Shown here one piece after another: positions 1 to 13,061 of a stretch of 64,000 nucleotides of DNA. The position numbers and the translations under genes were made by a program. The first letter of the stretch is position 1; the number at the start of each line of letters is the position of its first letter. Source of the DNA: JACVRW01 sp963813495 (GTDB lineage: Bacteria; Actinomycetota; Thermoleophilia; Solirubrobacterales; Thermoleophilaceae); contig CAWEZC010000010.1 of assembly GCA_963813495.1 (NCBI GenBank), positions 496,001 to 560,000 on the forward strand. The letters are read 5' to 3'. The notes beneath the pieces were generated by a model. That model had not been told where the DNA came from. It made no database searches and saw only the letters and a program-made list of their open reading frames with translations.

Positions 1-1
1 C

Positions 2-889
2 GGGCTCGAACCGGCGTCCTGGGAAGCCGATCCCGGGCTCGAGTGGGCCCCGCCCGGGCACGGCGACGTGTTTGCCTCGCTCGCGGCCACCGGGCTGCTC
101 GCCCAGCTCCTGGGACGGGGCTACCGCTACCTGTTCCTGTCGAACTCGGACAATCTCGGCGCCGCGCTCGAGCCGCGCATCCTGAGCTGGTTGGCCGCCG
201 AGGAGCTGCCGTTCGTGTCGGAGGTCGTCGACCGCACCGAAAGCGACAAGAAGGGCGGGCATCTGGCCCGGCGGGCCGATGGGGACGGGCTCGTGCTGCG
301 CGAGACGGCCCAGGTGCCCGACAGCGACCAGGAGGCCTTCGAAGACGTCTCGGTGCATCGCTACTTCAACGCCAACAACATCTGGGTCAACCTCGAGGCG
401 CTCGAGCGCACGCTCGGCGAGAGCGGCGGAGTGGTCGAGCTGCCGATGATCGTCAACCGCAAGACGGTCGACCCCGCCGATTCCTCCTCGCCGGAGGTGA
501 TCCAGCTCGAGACCGCCATGGGGGCGGCGATCGGCGTGTTCGAGGGTGCCGGCGCGGTGCACGTGCCGCGGGCCCGCTTCGTGCCGGTCAAGAAGACCAA
601 CGACCTGCTGGTGGTGCGCTCGGACGCCTACCGGCTCGGCGACGACTGGACCGTTCGCCTCGCCCCCGAGCGCGAGGGGCGCCCCCCGCACGTCGAGCTC
701 GACCCCGACCACTACAAGCTGCTGGCCGACTTCGAGCGGCGCTTCGCCGCCGGGGCACCCTCGCTGGCCGGCTGCGAGCGACTCGAGCTGGACGGCGACG
801 TCAGCTTCGGTCGCGACGTGACCGTGCGCGGGCGCGTCCGGGTGGCGGGGCCGCGCCACATCGACGACGGCGCCCTGCTCGAGGGCTAG
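2..889 (+). CDS. UTP--glucose-1-phosphate uridylyltransferase family (UDPGP), 5' end missing
   Basis: The frame is open from the first bases of the window, so the N-terminus lies outside. Visible motifs are those of the eukaryotic-type UDPGP family: PPGHGD near the left edge, LFLSNSDNLGA shortly after, and VKKTNDLLVVRSD in the second half. The family joins UTP and a sugar 1-phosphate to give a UDP-sugar and pyrophosphate in the cytoplasm, feeding cell-wall or glycogen precursors. About 295 residues are visible of a family usually 450-500 long. Its TAG stop lies inside a CTAG shared with the convergent ctaG gene. The exact sugar is not decidable from the sequence. Confidence 0.88.
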   Translation, partial: GLEPASWEADPGLEWAPPGHGDVFASLAATGLLAQLLGRGYRYLFLSNSDNLGAALEPRILSWLAAEELPFVSEVVDRTESDKKGGHLARRADGDGLVLRETAQVPDSDQEAFEDVSVHRYFNANNIWVNLEALERTLGESGGVVELPMIVNRKTVDPADSSSPEVIQLETAMGAAIGVFEGAGAVHVPRARFVPVKKTNDLLVVRSDAYRLGDDWTVRLAPEREGRPPHVELDPDHYKLLADFERRFAAGAPSLAGCERLELDGDVSFGRDVTVRGRVRVAGPRHIDDGALLEG

Positions 890-1752
890 CTCCGGGCCGC
901 CGCCTCGGCCTCGGCGTCCTCCAGGCGCTCGCGCCGCCGTTCGTCCTCCTCGGAGCGGGCCAGCATGCGGATGAACAGCACCACCATCACCAACACGAGC
1001 GTGAATGACTGCTCGACCATCATGATCACCCCGCCCACGTTCTGGTCCTCGATCGGGCTCAGCCCCCAGATCCGCGGCGTGGTCTCGTAGTAGGGATAGA
1101 AGACTGTCGTGGACCAGGCCAGGAAGAGGCCCAGCGCGGCCAGCCCGCCCTTGGCCGACGCGATGTAGGCCAGCGGCTGCATCCCCGTGAGATTGCGCCG
1201 CATCGGGACGGGCTGGATCAGCGGCCACCAGAGGGCCAGGCCGGCACCGAAGAAGCAGATGTGCTCGAGGACGTGCAGGGGGGCGCTCTGGGTGGCGGCG
1301 TCGTAGAGCGCCGGGATGTGCCACAGGTACATGAGAAACAGCCAGATCACGATGCCGGTGACCGGGTTGGCCAGCGGCCCGAGCGCCTGCTCCACCCGCA
1401 TCAGACGCCGGGTGGCGGGACGCATGATCACGCGCGACAGCGCGAGCAGGAGCAGCAGGGGAGCGATGTCGCCGAGCAGCACGTGCTGGACCATGTGCGC
1501 GGAGAACAGGTAGTCCTCGCCCAGGCCGTCTAGCGGGGAGACCAGCGCGATCAGCAGGGCGATCATCGCGCCGGTGAAGGCGGCGGCCTGGGTCGGGCCG
1601 GCGCCGCGCCCGCCGGTCTGGCGGCGCACCTCGCGGAAGCGCCAGATGTAGATCCCCGCGAGCAACGCCAGGGGGGCGAGCACCGCCGGATCGGAGAACC
1701 AGTGCAGCTGTGGATGATCCACGTCGCTGAATTGTCGCAGTGGCGTGCCCAC
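886..1752 (-). CDS. ctaG: Cytochrome c oxidase assembly factor CtaG (caa3-type)
   Basis: About 288 residues dominated by hydrophobic helices (roughly seven to nine membrane spans). Family-typical stretches are HMVQHVLLGDIAPLLLLL, LWHIPALYDAA and HVLEHICFFGAGL, with conserved His residues that suit copper or heme handling. CtaG of this type helps assemble caa3-type cytochrome oxidase in the membrane. The frame stays open far upstream, but similarity starts just after a GTG at 1752; a second GTG at 1722 is also possible. Neither has a Shine-Dalgarno sequence. The gene is divergent from comF with 30 nt between and shares its stop tetranucleotide CTAG with the preceding gene. Confidence 0.88.
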   Translation of the reverse strand: MGTPLRQFSDVDHPQLHWFSDPAVLAPLALLAGIYIWRFREVRRQTGGRGAGPTQAAAFTGAMIALLIALVSPLDGLGEDYLFSAHMVQHVLLGDIAPLLLLLALSRVIMRPATRRLMRVEQALGPLANPVTGIVIWLFLMYLWHIPALYDAATQSAPLHVLEHICFFGAGLALWWPLIQPVPMRRNLTGMQPLAYIASAKGGLAALGLFLAWSTTVFYPYYETTPRIWGLSPIEDQNVGGVIMMVEQSFTLVLVMVVLFIRMLARSEEDERRRERLEDAEAEAAARS

Positions 1753-1782
1753 GCTTGACCCGCATGGGAGGACGCTCAGGCG

Positions 1783-2397
1783 ATGCTTGCGCCACCGCTG
1801 TGCTGGGGCTGCGGAGGACCGGCTCGCCGGGGCGAGCCACTCTGCGGCGCCTGCCGCCGGGCGCTGCGCCGGCTCTCCGCCGTCCCGGTGCTCGCCGAAG
1901 GCGTGGTCCTGTGGGCGCCGTTGGCCTACGAGGGCCCGGCCCGAGAGCTGGTGCGGGGGCTCAAGTTCCGTGGCGCGATACGGCTGGCGCAGGCGATGGC
2001 GGCGCAGATCACGGCGAACGCTCCGACGCACCTGCTCGCGTCGGGCAGCCTGGTGCCGGTCCCGCTCCACCCCCGGCGAGAGCGCCGGCGCGGCTTCAAT
2101 CAGGCCCGGCTGCTGGCCGAGGCGCTGTCGGCGCGCACCGGGCTGCGGCTGTGCGATCGGCTGGCGCGCGGCGGCCGGCCGCGCTCCCAGGTGGGCCGCG
2201 GGCGGCTCGAGCGCCGCGCCGGCCCCGCGGGAGCCATCCACGTGCGCGCGCGAGGCGAGCCAGGCCTCGACCGGGCGATCCTGGTGGACGACGTTGCCAC
2301 CACCGGCGGCACGCTGGCGGCCTGCGCGGCGGCGCTGCGAGCGTCGGGCACCGAGGAGGTGGTGGCGGTGACCTTTGCCCGCACGCTGGGACGCTGA
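1783..2397 (+). CDS. comF: ComF family phosphoribosyltransferase-like protein
   Basis: 204 residues. The N-terminus carries a four-Cys zinc motif (CWGC then CGAC about 15 residues later). The middle has PVPLHPRRERRRGFNQA, a ComF hallmark, and the C-terminal part has the PRPP-binding loop VDDVATTGGT. ComF/GntX proteins support DNA uptake or use in naturally competent bacteria, although in non-competent lineages their role is unclear. The position directly upstream of hpf and secA is the usual actinobacterial arrangement. ATG at 1783 has no strong ribosome site. A large imperfect stem-loop follows the stop codon. Confidence 0.9.
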   Translation: MLAPPLCWGCGGPARRGEPLCGACRRALRRLSAVPVLAEGVVLWAPLAYEGPARELVRGLKFRGAIRLAQAMAAQITANAPTHLLASGSLVPVPLHPRRERRRGFNQARLLAEALSARTGLRLCDRLARGGRPRSQVGRGRLERRAGPAGAIHVRARGEPGLDRAILVDDVATTGGTLAACAAALRASGTEEVVAVTFARTLGR

Positions 2398-2401
2398 CGC
2401 C

Positions 2402-2462
2402 GGGAGGGCGCCTGCGAACGAAGGCTCGGCGGGCTCCACTGCCTCGCAGGTCGCCCCTTCCC
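2402..2462 (+). other. Imperfect stem-loop between comF and hpf
   Basis: Left arm 2402-2417 (starts GGGAGGGCG, ends CCTGCGA) can pair with right arm 2444-2462 (starts TCGCAGG, ends CTTCCC), with small bulges and a loop of about 26 nt. It could end comF transcription or form a structured leader ahead of hpf. There is no T-tract, so a classical intrinsic terminator is not supported. Confidence 0.4.
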
Positions 2463-2513
2463 AGGGCGGGACGGTCGCACTACCATCGGTCTCCCCACGA
2501 CCCAGGAGGGCAT

Positions 2514-2855
2514 GTGCGCATCCAGGTGAAGGGCCGTAGCGGCACGACGATCGACGACGAGCTGCTTGCTCGTGTGGAGAAGAAGCTCCAGAAGGTCGGC
2601 CGCCAGGTCTCACCCCTCGCCGAGCTCGAGATCGAGGTGCGCGAGGAGCGCGACGCCTCCACCGGGGACACGCACGTGGCCGAGGGCGCGCTCCACCTGA
2701 AGGGCACCACCCTGCGCAGCACGAAGGCCGCCAACGACATGGGCCGCGCGCTCAACATGGTGGCCGACGACCTGGCCAGGCAGGTCAAGAAGCACCGCGA
2801 CAAGCGCCGCGCCCGGCGCGAGTCGCAGAAGGCGCAACAGCCGCACGCGGCGTAG
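2514..2855 (+). CDS. hpf: Ribosome hibernation promoting factor (HPF/RaiA family), short form
   Basis: The GTG start at 2514 is chosen because an AGGAGGG ribosome site sits four nt upstream and the conserved fold begins there (MRIQVKGRSG). The 113-residue product has the N-terminal HPF/YfiA domain with LEIEVREERD in the middle and a basic tail rich in Lys and Arg. This family binds the 30S decoding region and inactivates idle ribosomes. Most actinobacterial homologues are long forms with a C-terminal dimerisation domain; that domain is absent here, so dimer formation would need a partner or would not occur. secA begins 46 nt downstream. Confidence 0.85.
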   Translation: MRIQVKGRSGTTIDDELLARVEKKLQKVGRQVSPLAELEIEVREERDASTGDTHVAEGALHLKGTTLRSTKAANDMGRALNMVADDLARQVKKHRDKRRARRESQKAQQPHAA

Positions 2856-2901
2856 CCAAACGCTTCCGGGCGAGGCCGGGAGCCTTGCTACCGTAGCCCT
2901 G

Positions 2902-5767
<2,866 letters not shown>

Positions 5768-5778
<11 letters not shown>

Positions 5779-6881
5779 TGACGCCAGTGGCCTCCGCGAC
5801 CGGCTGAGGCTGCTCGCGGACTACCTTTGACCCTGCTCGGCTCGAAGCCCGCATAGCGGAGCTCGAAGGGCTGATGCAGGCGCCCGGTTTCTGGGACACC
5901 CAGGAGCAGGCGGCCCGTGTGTCGGCCGAGCACAACTCGCTGGCGCGCCGGCTCGAGACATTCCGCTCGCTGGAGGCCGACATCGGTGATCTGGAGGCGC
6001 TCGAGGAGATGGCGGCCGAGGACGAGTCGATGGCCGCCGAGCTGGAAGAGCAGCGGGCCTCGATCGACTCGCGGCTGGCCGAGCTCGAGGAGGCGCGCCT
6101 GTTCGCCGGCGACTACGACTCCGGCGATGCCGTGGTGACCGTCAACGCCGGTGCCGGCGGCACCGACTCCCAGGACTGGGCCGAGATGCTGCTGCGCATG
6201 GAGATGCGCTGGGCGGAGGGTCGCGGCATGGCCGTCGAGCTCAAGGAGGCCTCGGCCGGGGAGGAGGCCGGGATCAAGTCCGCCTCGTTCATCGCCCGTG
6301 GCGAGAACGCCTACGGCCTGTTCTCGGCGGAGAAGGGAGTGCACCGCCTGGTGCGCATCTCGCCCTTCGATTCGCAGTCACGACGGCACACGGCCTTCGC
6401 CGGGGTCGAGGTGGCGCCGCTCGTCGAGGACGCCGTGGCTATCGAAATCGAACCGGACGAGATCCAGATCGACACCTATCGGGCCTCGGGGGCGGGAGGC
6501 CAGCATGTGAACAAGACCGACTCGGCCGTACGCATCACCCACCGTCCGTCGGGCATCGTAGTCCAGTGCCAGAACGAGCGCTCGCAGTCGGCCAACAAGG
6601 ACACCGCGATGCGGATGCTGCGCGGCAAGCTGATCGAGCGCGAGGAGCGCCGCCGCCAGGAGGAGATCGCCAAGGAGCGCGGCGAGGCCCAGGACGTGGG
6701 CTGGGGCTCCCAGATCCGCTCCTATGTGCTCCACCCCTACACGATGGTCAAGGACCACCGCACGAACGTCGAGGCGGGCAACGCCCAGGGGGTCCTCGAC
6801 GGCAACCTGGACGAGTTCATCCGCGCGGAGCTGCTGCGCCGCTCGGGTGACGGCGGCGCGCCGCCAGGGCCCGACGCCTAA
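5768..6881 (+). CDS. prfB: Peptide chain release factor 2, expressed through a programmed +1 frameshift
   Basis: Zero frame starts at ATG 5768, inside the end of secA, and runs 20 codons to CTT TGA at 5825-5830, ending ...RLLADYL. Slipping one base at CTT and reading GAC at 5829 continues in frame to 6881. CTT-TGA-C is the classical RF2 autoregulatory site: when RF2 is scarce, ribosomes fail to stop at TGA and shift to make more. The 370-residue product carries the GGQ motif at about 243-245, needed for peptidyl-tRNA hydrolysis at UGA and UAA. The upstream Shine-Dalgarno-like stimulator is weak here (GCGGA four nt before CTT). An internal ATG at 5874 opens a shorter frame but lacks the true N-terminus. 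Confidence 0.95.
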
Positions 6882-7232
6882 CTACGCGTCATCCTCCTCC
6901 ATGGCGGGGAGAGCGCCCTTGCTGCGGTCCTCCAGCTCTTCGAGCACGCCCAGCATCTGTCCCACCCGGCATACGAGCAGGCGCTCCTCCTCGACCTCGA
7001 CCCAGACCCCGGCCGATGCCGGGAAGACCACGTGGTCGCCCGGCCTGACGGGCATCTTCACGCCGACGCTGCCCCACCAGTCGAGGCCGGGGCCCACGGC
7101 GAGGACGATCCCGTGCTGGGGCGGAGACTGGTGCTCACCCGGCGGGAGCAGCAGGCCCGATTGCCGTACCCGATCAGGTTCGAGCTCCTTGATCACCACC
7201 TGGTCGAAGAGAGGTCGAAGCTGTTGCCTCAT
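6882..7232 (-). CDS. GroES/Cpn10-like co-chaperone
   Basis: 116 residues matching the Cpn10 barrel: RPLFDQVVIKELEP at the start, GIVLAVGPG, then VRPGDHVVFPASAGVWVEVEEERLLV. GroES caps GroEL in protein folding. No groEL is adjacent, the typical GroES mobile-loop sequence is altered (RQSGLLLPP), and the C-terminus is longer than usual. It could be a paralogue rather than the main GroES. It is convergent with prfB, with stop codons abutting, and divergent from ftsH with 41 nt between. Confidence 0.8.
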   Translation of the reverse strand: MRQQLRPLFDQVVIKELEPDRVRQSGLLLPPGEHQSPPQHGIVLAVGPGLDWWGSVGVKMPVRPGDHVVFPASAGVWVEVEEERLLVCRVGQMLGVLEELEDRSKGALPAMEEDDA

Positions 7233-7273
7233 GGCCTAGTAAAGATAGAAGGACGCCCCCTACAGTTGGGGAT

Positions 7274-9319
<2,046 letters not shown>

Positions 9320-9331
9320 CCCACCACCGTC

Positions 9332-10396
9332 TCAGCGCCGCTTCTCGGTCTTGCGCTCCAGCAGCGCGACATCCGCCTGAGCCAGGGCATCCTCGGCGCT
9401 CGTGCCGGGAGCGATCTCTGCGGCCCCCCAAGTCAGGTGGACCTCGCGGCCGTCAGGGGACTCGCAGGCCTCACGGACGTGCACTGCCATTCGCCTGAGC
9501 ACGTCATCGGCCGACTCGCGGTCGCTGCCGGGCAGGACGACCACGAACTCGTCTCCGCCCCAGCGAAAGCAGCGGTCGGTGGTACGCACCGAGCGCTCCA
9601 TCACTCGGGCCACTTCACGTAGGCAGCGGTCGCCCTCCAGGTGGCCGAAACGGTCGTTGACGCGCTTGAGGTTGTCGACATCCACGAGGCCCACCGCCAA
9701 CGGGGTGCCTTCGCGGGCGGCGCGGGCCGCCTCCACAGTCAGCGCTTCGTCGAACGAGCGACGGTTGCCGAGCCCGGTCAGCGCGTCGATTCGGGCCAGG
9801 CGCCGCGCCACCTCGGCTCCCGTCCGCAGGCCCACGCGCTGGCGGCGCATCTGATGGAGGAAGGCGATCAGGATCACGTCGAGGACGACGAGGATCAGGG
9901 CCTCGGCCACCATGTCGCCGACGATCTCGCCGCTCGTGCCCTCGTAGAGCAGGGGCAGCGCGAGCGCGCACAGCAGCACCGCCAGATGGGTCAGCGCCCG
10001 TCGTGGCGGATGGGCGGCCCCCGCAGCGGCCCAGAGCACGTAGAGGTCTTCGTAGGCCGACGATCCGCCCTCCGCGAGCCAGTTCAGCAGGGCGATCCCG
10101 GCCACGCCGAGGTAGGCCACCGCGAGCAGGGCGTCGAAGGACACCGAGCTGCGGGCCAGCGCCAGCGCGCCGGCGAGGCCCGCCGTGATCAGGACTCCGG
10201 CCACAAGCCAGCCCGCCGAGCCGATCTGGCCATCCACCGGCTCGAGCGGCAGTAAGGCCAGGCAGACCAGTGCGCTGAGTCCGAGTACACCCGCCGTGGC
10301 GCGGCGCATGGTGGGCAGATCGGCGCCCTCGTAGGGATCGTCGCGCCGCTCGAACAGGCTGCGCAGGAAAGCGCCCGTCCTGCCGGGCGTGCTCAT
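9332..10396 (-). CDS. Membrane-anchored diguanylate cyclase (GGDEF domain)
   Basis: 354 residues from the ATG at 10396, which has GGGAGG a few nt upstream; the frame is open further up but that part lacks similarity. About six hydrophobic segments fill the N-terminal half. The C-terminal GGDEF domain includes DALTGLGNRRSFD, an intact RWGGDEF active site, and an RTTD sequence five residues before GGDEF, which fits the inhibitory I-site. It should make cyclic di-GMP from two GTP at the membrane, with product feedback. The sensed signal is unknown. It is convergent with ftsH and divergent from nadC. Confidence 0.9.
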   Translation of the reverse strand: MSTPGRTGAFLRSLFERRDDPYEGADLPTMRRATAGVLGLSALVCLALLPLEPVDGQIGSAGWLVAGVLITAGLAGALALARSSVSFDALLAVAYLGVAGIALLNWLAEGGSSAYEDLYVLWAAAGAAHPPRRALTHLAVLLCALALPLLYEGTSGEIVGDMVAEALILVVLDVILIAFLHQMRRQRVGLRTGAEVARRLARIDALTGLGNRRSFDEALTVEAARAAREGTPLAVGLVDVDNLKRVNDRFGHLEGDRCLREVARVMERSVRTTDRCFRWGGDEFVVVLPGSDRESADDVLRRMAVHVREACESPDGREVHLTWGAAEIAPGTSAEDALAQADVALLERKTEKRR

Positions 10397-10473
10397 CCGA
10401 CCTCCCTGTCGCGGCGATTGACTTGCCATAGCCTCCGTCCCATGGTCGGAGACCTCACCCGGGACGTCCATCC

Positions 10474-11292
10474 GTGCTGGACCTGATCGACGCTGCGCTG
10501 GCCGAGGACCTCGGCACGGGTGATCTCACGACACGGGCGGTGGTTCCCGACGGGTCGAGGGCGCTCGCGCACATCGTGCAGAAGGAGCCGGGGGTGCCGA
10601 GCGGAACGCCCGTGGCCCGAGCGGTCTTCGAGCGAGTCGACGGCGGGCTGACCTTCACCGCGCACGCTCCGGACGGCAAGTGGCGCGAGCCCGGGCCGCT
10701 GGCCGAGGTGGAGGGCGACGCCGCGTCGATCCTGGCCGCCGAGCGCGTGGCGCTGAACTTTCTCGGCCGCCTGTCGGGCGTGGCCACGCTCACGGGGCGG
10801 TACGTGCGGGCGGTTGACGGCACGGGGGTGAAGATCCTCGACACGAGAAAGACCACTCCCGGCATGCGCGCGCTCGAGAAGGAGGCGGTGCGGGCCGGAG
10901 GAGGAGTGAGCCACCGCAGCGGCCTGTTCGACGCGATTCTGGTCAAGGAGAATCACGCCATCCTGGCCGGCGGAGTGGGCGAGGCCGGCCGGCTCGCGCT
11001 GGCCAACGCTCCCGCCGGAGTGACCGTGGAGGTGGAGTGCGCCGGCCTCGACGAGGTGGCGGACGCCGTGGCGGCCGGCGTACCCCGCCTGCTGCTCGAC
11101 AATATGGACCCCGCCGAGCTGGTCCGCGCGGTGGAGATCGCCGGCGCGCGGGCCGAGCTCGAGGCCTCGGGGGGCATCACGCTCGACACGATCAGGGCGG
11201 TGGCCGAGACCGGCGTGCACTTCATCAGCGTCGGGGCGCTGACCCACTCCGCGCCCGCGCTCGACTTCAGCCTGCTCATCGATCCCCGCTAG
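10474..11292 (+). CDS. nadC: Nicotinate-nucleotide pyrophosphorylase (carboxylating)
   Basis: 272 residues, standard length. Family motifs: EDLGTGDLTT at the N-terminus, LNFLGRLSGVATLT, and the long active-site stretch beginning ILDTRKTTPGMR and ending with DAILVKENH. It converts quinolinate and PRPP to nicotinate mononucleotide in de novo NAD synthesis. GTG at 10474 is used. Its end overlaps the convergent nrtR gene by 17 nt, and nadA lies just beyond; no nadB is visible in the window. The immediate upstream region has no copy of the palindrome seen ahead of nadA. Confidence 0.96.
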   Translation: MLDLIDAALAEDLGTGDLTTRAVVPDGSRALAHIVQKEPGVPSGTPVARAVFERVDGGLTFTAHAPDGKWREPGPLAEVEGDAASILAAERVALNFLGRLSGVATLTGRYVRAVDGTGVKILDTRKTTPGMRALEKEAVRAGGGVSHRSGLFDAILVKENHAILAGGVGEAGRLALANAPAGVTVEVECAGLDEVADAVAAGVPRLLLDNMDPAELVRAVEIAGARAELEASGGITLDTIRAVAETGVHFISVGALTHSAPALDFSLLIDPR

Positions 11293-11983
11293 GGGGGCGT
11301 AGCACGGCGAAGGGATCGGTGATCTCGAGGTCGCGCGAGCGGAAGCGGTAGACCGCGGCAGGCCGGCCGCCGCCGCGCCCCGGCGAGCGCCGCTCGCCGG
11401 TGGCTTCGAGCAGGCCGCGACGCTCCAGCACCCGCCGCAGGTTGGTTGGGTCGACGGGGTAGCCGAGCGCGGCGGTGTAGATCCCGGCCAGCTCCGAGAT
11501 CGTGAAGGAAGCGGGGGCCAGGGCGAAGCCGATGTTGGTGTAGGAGAGCTTTGCGCGCAGGCGCTCACGGCCGTCGCGCACAATCGCTCGGTGGTCGAAG
11601 GCCATCCGCTCCGGCAGCCGGTCGACAGGCTGCCAGGACGTATCGGGCGGCAACTCGGGGTCGAGGCCGCGAGGCACGAGCCCGAGGTAGGCGGTGGCCA
11701 GTTGCCACTCGTCGGGGTGGCGGTCGGGGTCCCCGTTCGTCTCCAGCTGCTCCAGCCAGGACAGCTCGGCCACGTCGACCTTGCGCGCGAGCTGCGAGCG
11801 AATCGACCGCTCCAGCGTGTGTCCGCGCTCGAGATAGCCGCCGGGCAGTGACCACGCGCCGCTGAACGGCTCACGCCCGCGTTCCCAGAGCAGCACCCAG
11901 AGGCTGTGCCCCCGGACCTGGAGCACGGCGGCGAGCGTTACGTGGGTGGGCGACGGGCGCTCCGTGGTATCCTGCGCATGCAC
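11276..11983 (-). CDS. nrtR: NrtR-type Nudix-domain transcriptional regulator of NAD metabolism
   Basis: 235 residues: a Nudix-like domain (about 10-145) followed by a winged helix (about 150-225; ISELAGIYTAALG, DPTNLRRVLERRGLL). This architecture is that of NrtR, a repressor of NAD biosynthesis genes that senses ADP-ribose or related metabolites. The Nudix box is degenerate: after GGYLERGHTLE the catalytic REXXEE motif reads RSQLARK, so hydrolysis is unlikely. Its placement between nadC and nadA supports the assignment. The GTG start at 11983 falls on the first base of an inverted repeat, and no ribosome site is present, so a leaderless autoregulated mRNA is plausible. Confidence 0.9.
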   Translation of the reverse strand: MHAQDTTERPSPTHVTLAAVLQVRGHSLWVLLWERGREPFSGAWSLPGGYLERGHTLERSIRSQLARKVDVAELSWLEQLETNGDPDRHPDEWQLATAYLGLVPRGLDPELPPDTSWQPVDRLPERMAFDHRAIVRDGRERLRAKLSYTNIGFALAPASFTISELAGIYTAALGYPVDPTNLRRVLERRGLLEATGERRSPGRGGGRPAAVYRFRSRDLEITDPFAVLRPPSGDR

Positions 11984-12009
11984 GGTTTTCGATCATAAGG
12001 CAAAAACCG
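11983..12009. promoter_or_regulatory. Candidate NrtR operator between nrtR and nadA
   Basis: Perfect 7-bp inverted repeat CGGTTTT (11983-11989) and AAAACCG (12003-12009), with arm starts 20 bp apart (two helical turns). It sits between the divergent starts of nrtR and nadA, where an NrtR dimer could repress both. Confidence 0.6.
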
Positions 12010-12011
12010 CC

Positions 12012-13025
12012 ATGAAGCCCATCGAGCTGCCCACTCTGACTGCCACCGCGGCGCCGGCTCTGAGCTCCGGAGAGATCGGCCGTCTCCAGGACGAGGTCCG
12101 TGCTCTGGCCGAGGAGCGCAACGCAGTCATCCTCGCCCACAACTATCAGGTGCCCGAGGTACAGGACGTGGCGCACTTCGTGGGGGACTCGCTCGGGCTG
12201 TCCCGACAGGCGGCCGACACAGCCTCCGACGTGATCGCGTTCTGCGGCGTCCACTTCATGGCGGAGACCGCCTCGATCCTGTCGCCCGGCAAGACGGTGC
12301 TGCTGCCCGACCTGGGCGCGGGTTGCTCGCTGGCCGACTCGATCACCGCCGACCAGCTGCGCGCCTGGAAGGCCCGGCACCCGGGCGCGGTGGTCGTCAT
12401 GTACGTGAACACCACTGCCGAGGTCAAGGCCGAGACCGACTACTGCTGCACCTCGTCCAACGCCGTCCAGGTGGTCGAGCACATCTACGCCGAGCACGGC
12501 GACGACACGGAGATCCTGTTCGGTCCCGACATGTGGCTCGGCGCCTACGTCGAGCGGATGGTCGGGCGGCGCATGCACGTCTGGGACGGGGAGTGCCACG
12601 TGCACGCCGGCATCCGCCCCCGCGACATCGCCGACGTCCGCGCCGAGCACCCCGGAGCCGAGTTCATGATCCACCCCGAATGCGGGTGCACCACCCAAGT
12701 CATGGAGTACGTGGCCGCCGGCGATGTCGATCCTGAGCACACTCACATGCTCTCCACCGGCGGCATGCTCGACTTCGCGCGCGAGTCCGATGCGCGGGAG
12801 TTCATCGTGGCCACCGAGACGGGCATGCTCCACCCGCTGGCCAAGGAGAATCCCGGCAAGGCGTTCATCCCCGCCAACCGGGCGGCGGCCTGCAGGTACA
12901 TGAAGATGATCACGCTGCCCGGGCTGCGCGACGCGCTGCGCGACCTGCGTCCGGCGGTGAAGGTCGATCCCGTGCTCGCGCGCCGTGCGCGCGTTCCGAT
13001 CGACCGCATGGTCGCCATCGGCTGA
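12012..13025 (+). CDS. nadA: Quinolinate synthase A
   Basis: 337 residues from ATG 12012, three nt after the candidate operator. Signature segments are LAHNYQVPEVQD near the N-terminus, FCGVHFMAETA, and HPECGCTT. Cys105 (GAGCSLADS), Cys195 (DGECHVH) and Cys294 (AACRYMKM) fit the three ligands of the 4Fe-4S cluster. The enzyme condenses iminoaspartate with dihydroxyacetone phosphate to make quinolinate, the substrate of NadC. In-frame codons upstream extend the reading frame across the nrtR start and are rejected because similarity begins after 12012. Confidence 0.96.
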   Translation: MKPIELPTLTATAAPALSSGEIGRLQDEVRALAEERNAVILAHNYQVPEVQDVAHFVGDSLGLSRQAADTASDVIAFCGVHFMAETASILSPGKTVLLPDLGAGCSLADSITADQLRAWKARHPGAVVVMYVNTTAEVKAETDYCCTSSNAVQVVEHIYAEHGDDTEILFGPDMWLGAYVERMVGRRMHVWDGECHVHAGIRPRDIADVRAEHPGAEFMIHPECGCTTQVMEYVAAGDVDPEHTHMLSTGGMLDFARESDAREFIVATETGMLHPLAKENPGKAFIPANRAAACRYMKMITLPGLRDALRDLRPAVKVDPVLARRARVPIDRMVAIG

Positions 13026-13061
13026 TTCTCAGCGCCGGTCCGCCTGCCACCCTGCAGGGTC

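Noticed and set aside
11946..12011. A longer N-terminus for NadA or a riboswitch ahead of it
   Set aside because: The upstream codons overlap nrtR and its candidate operator; only a 7-bp inverted repeat is visible, with no riboswitch-like structure.
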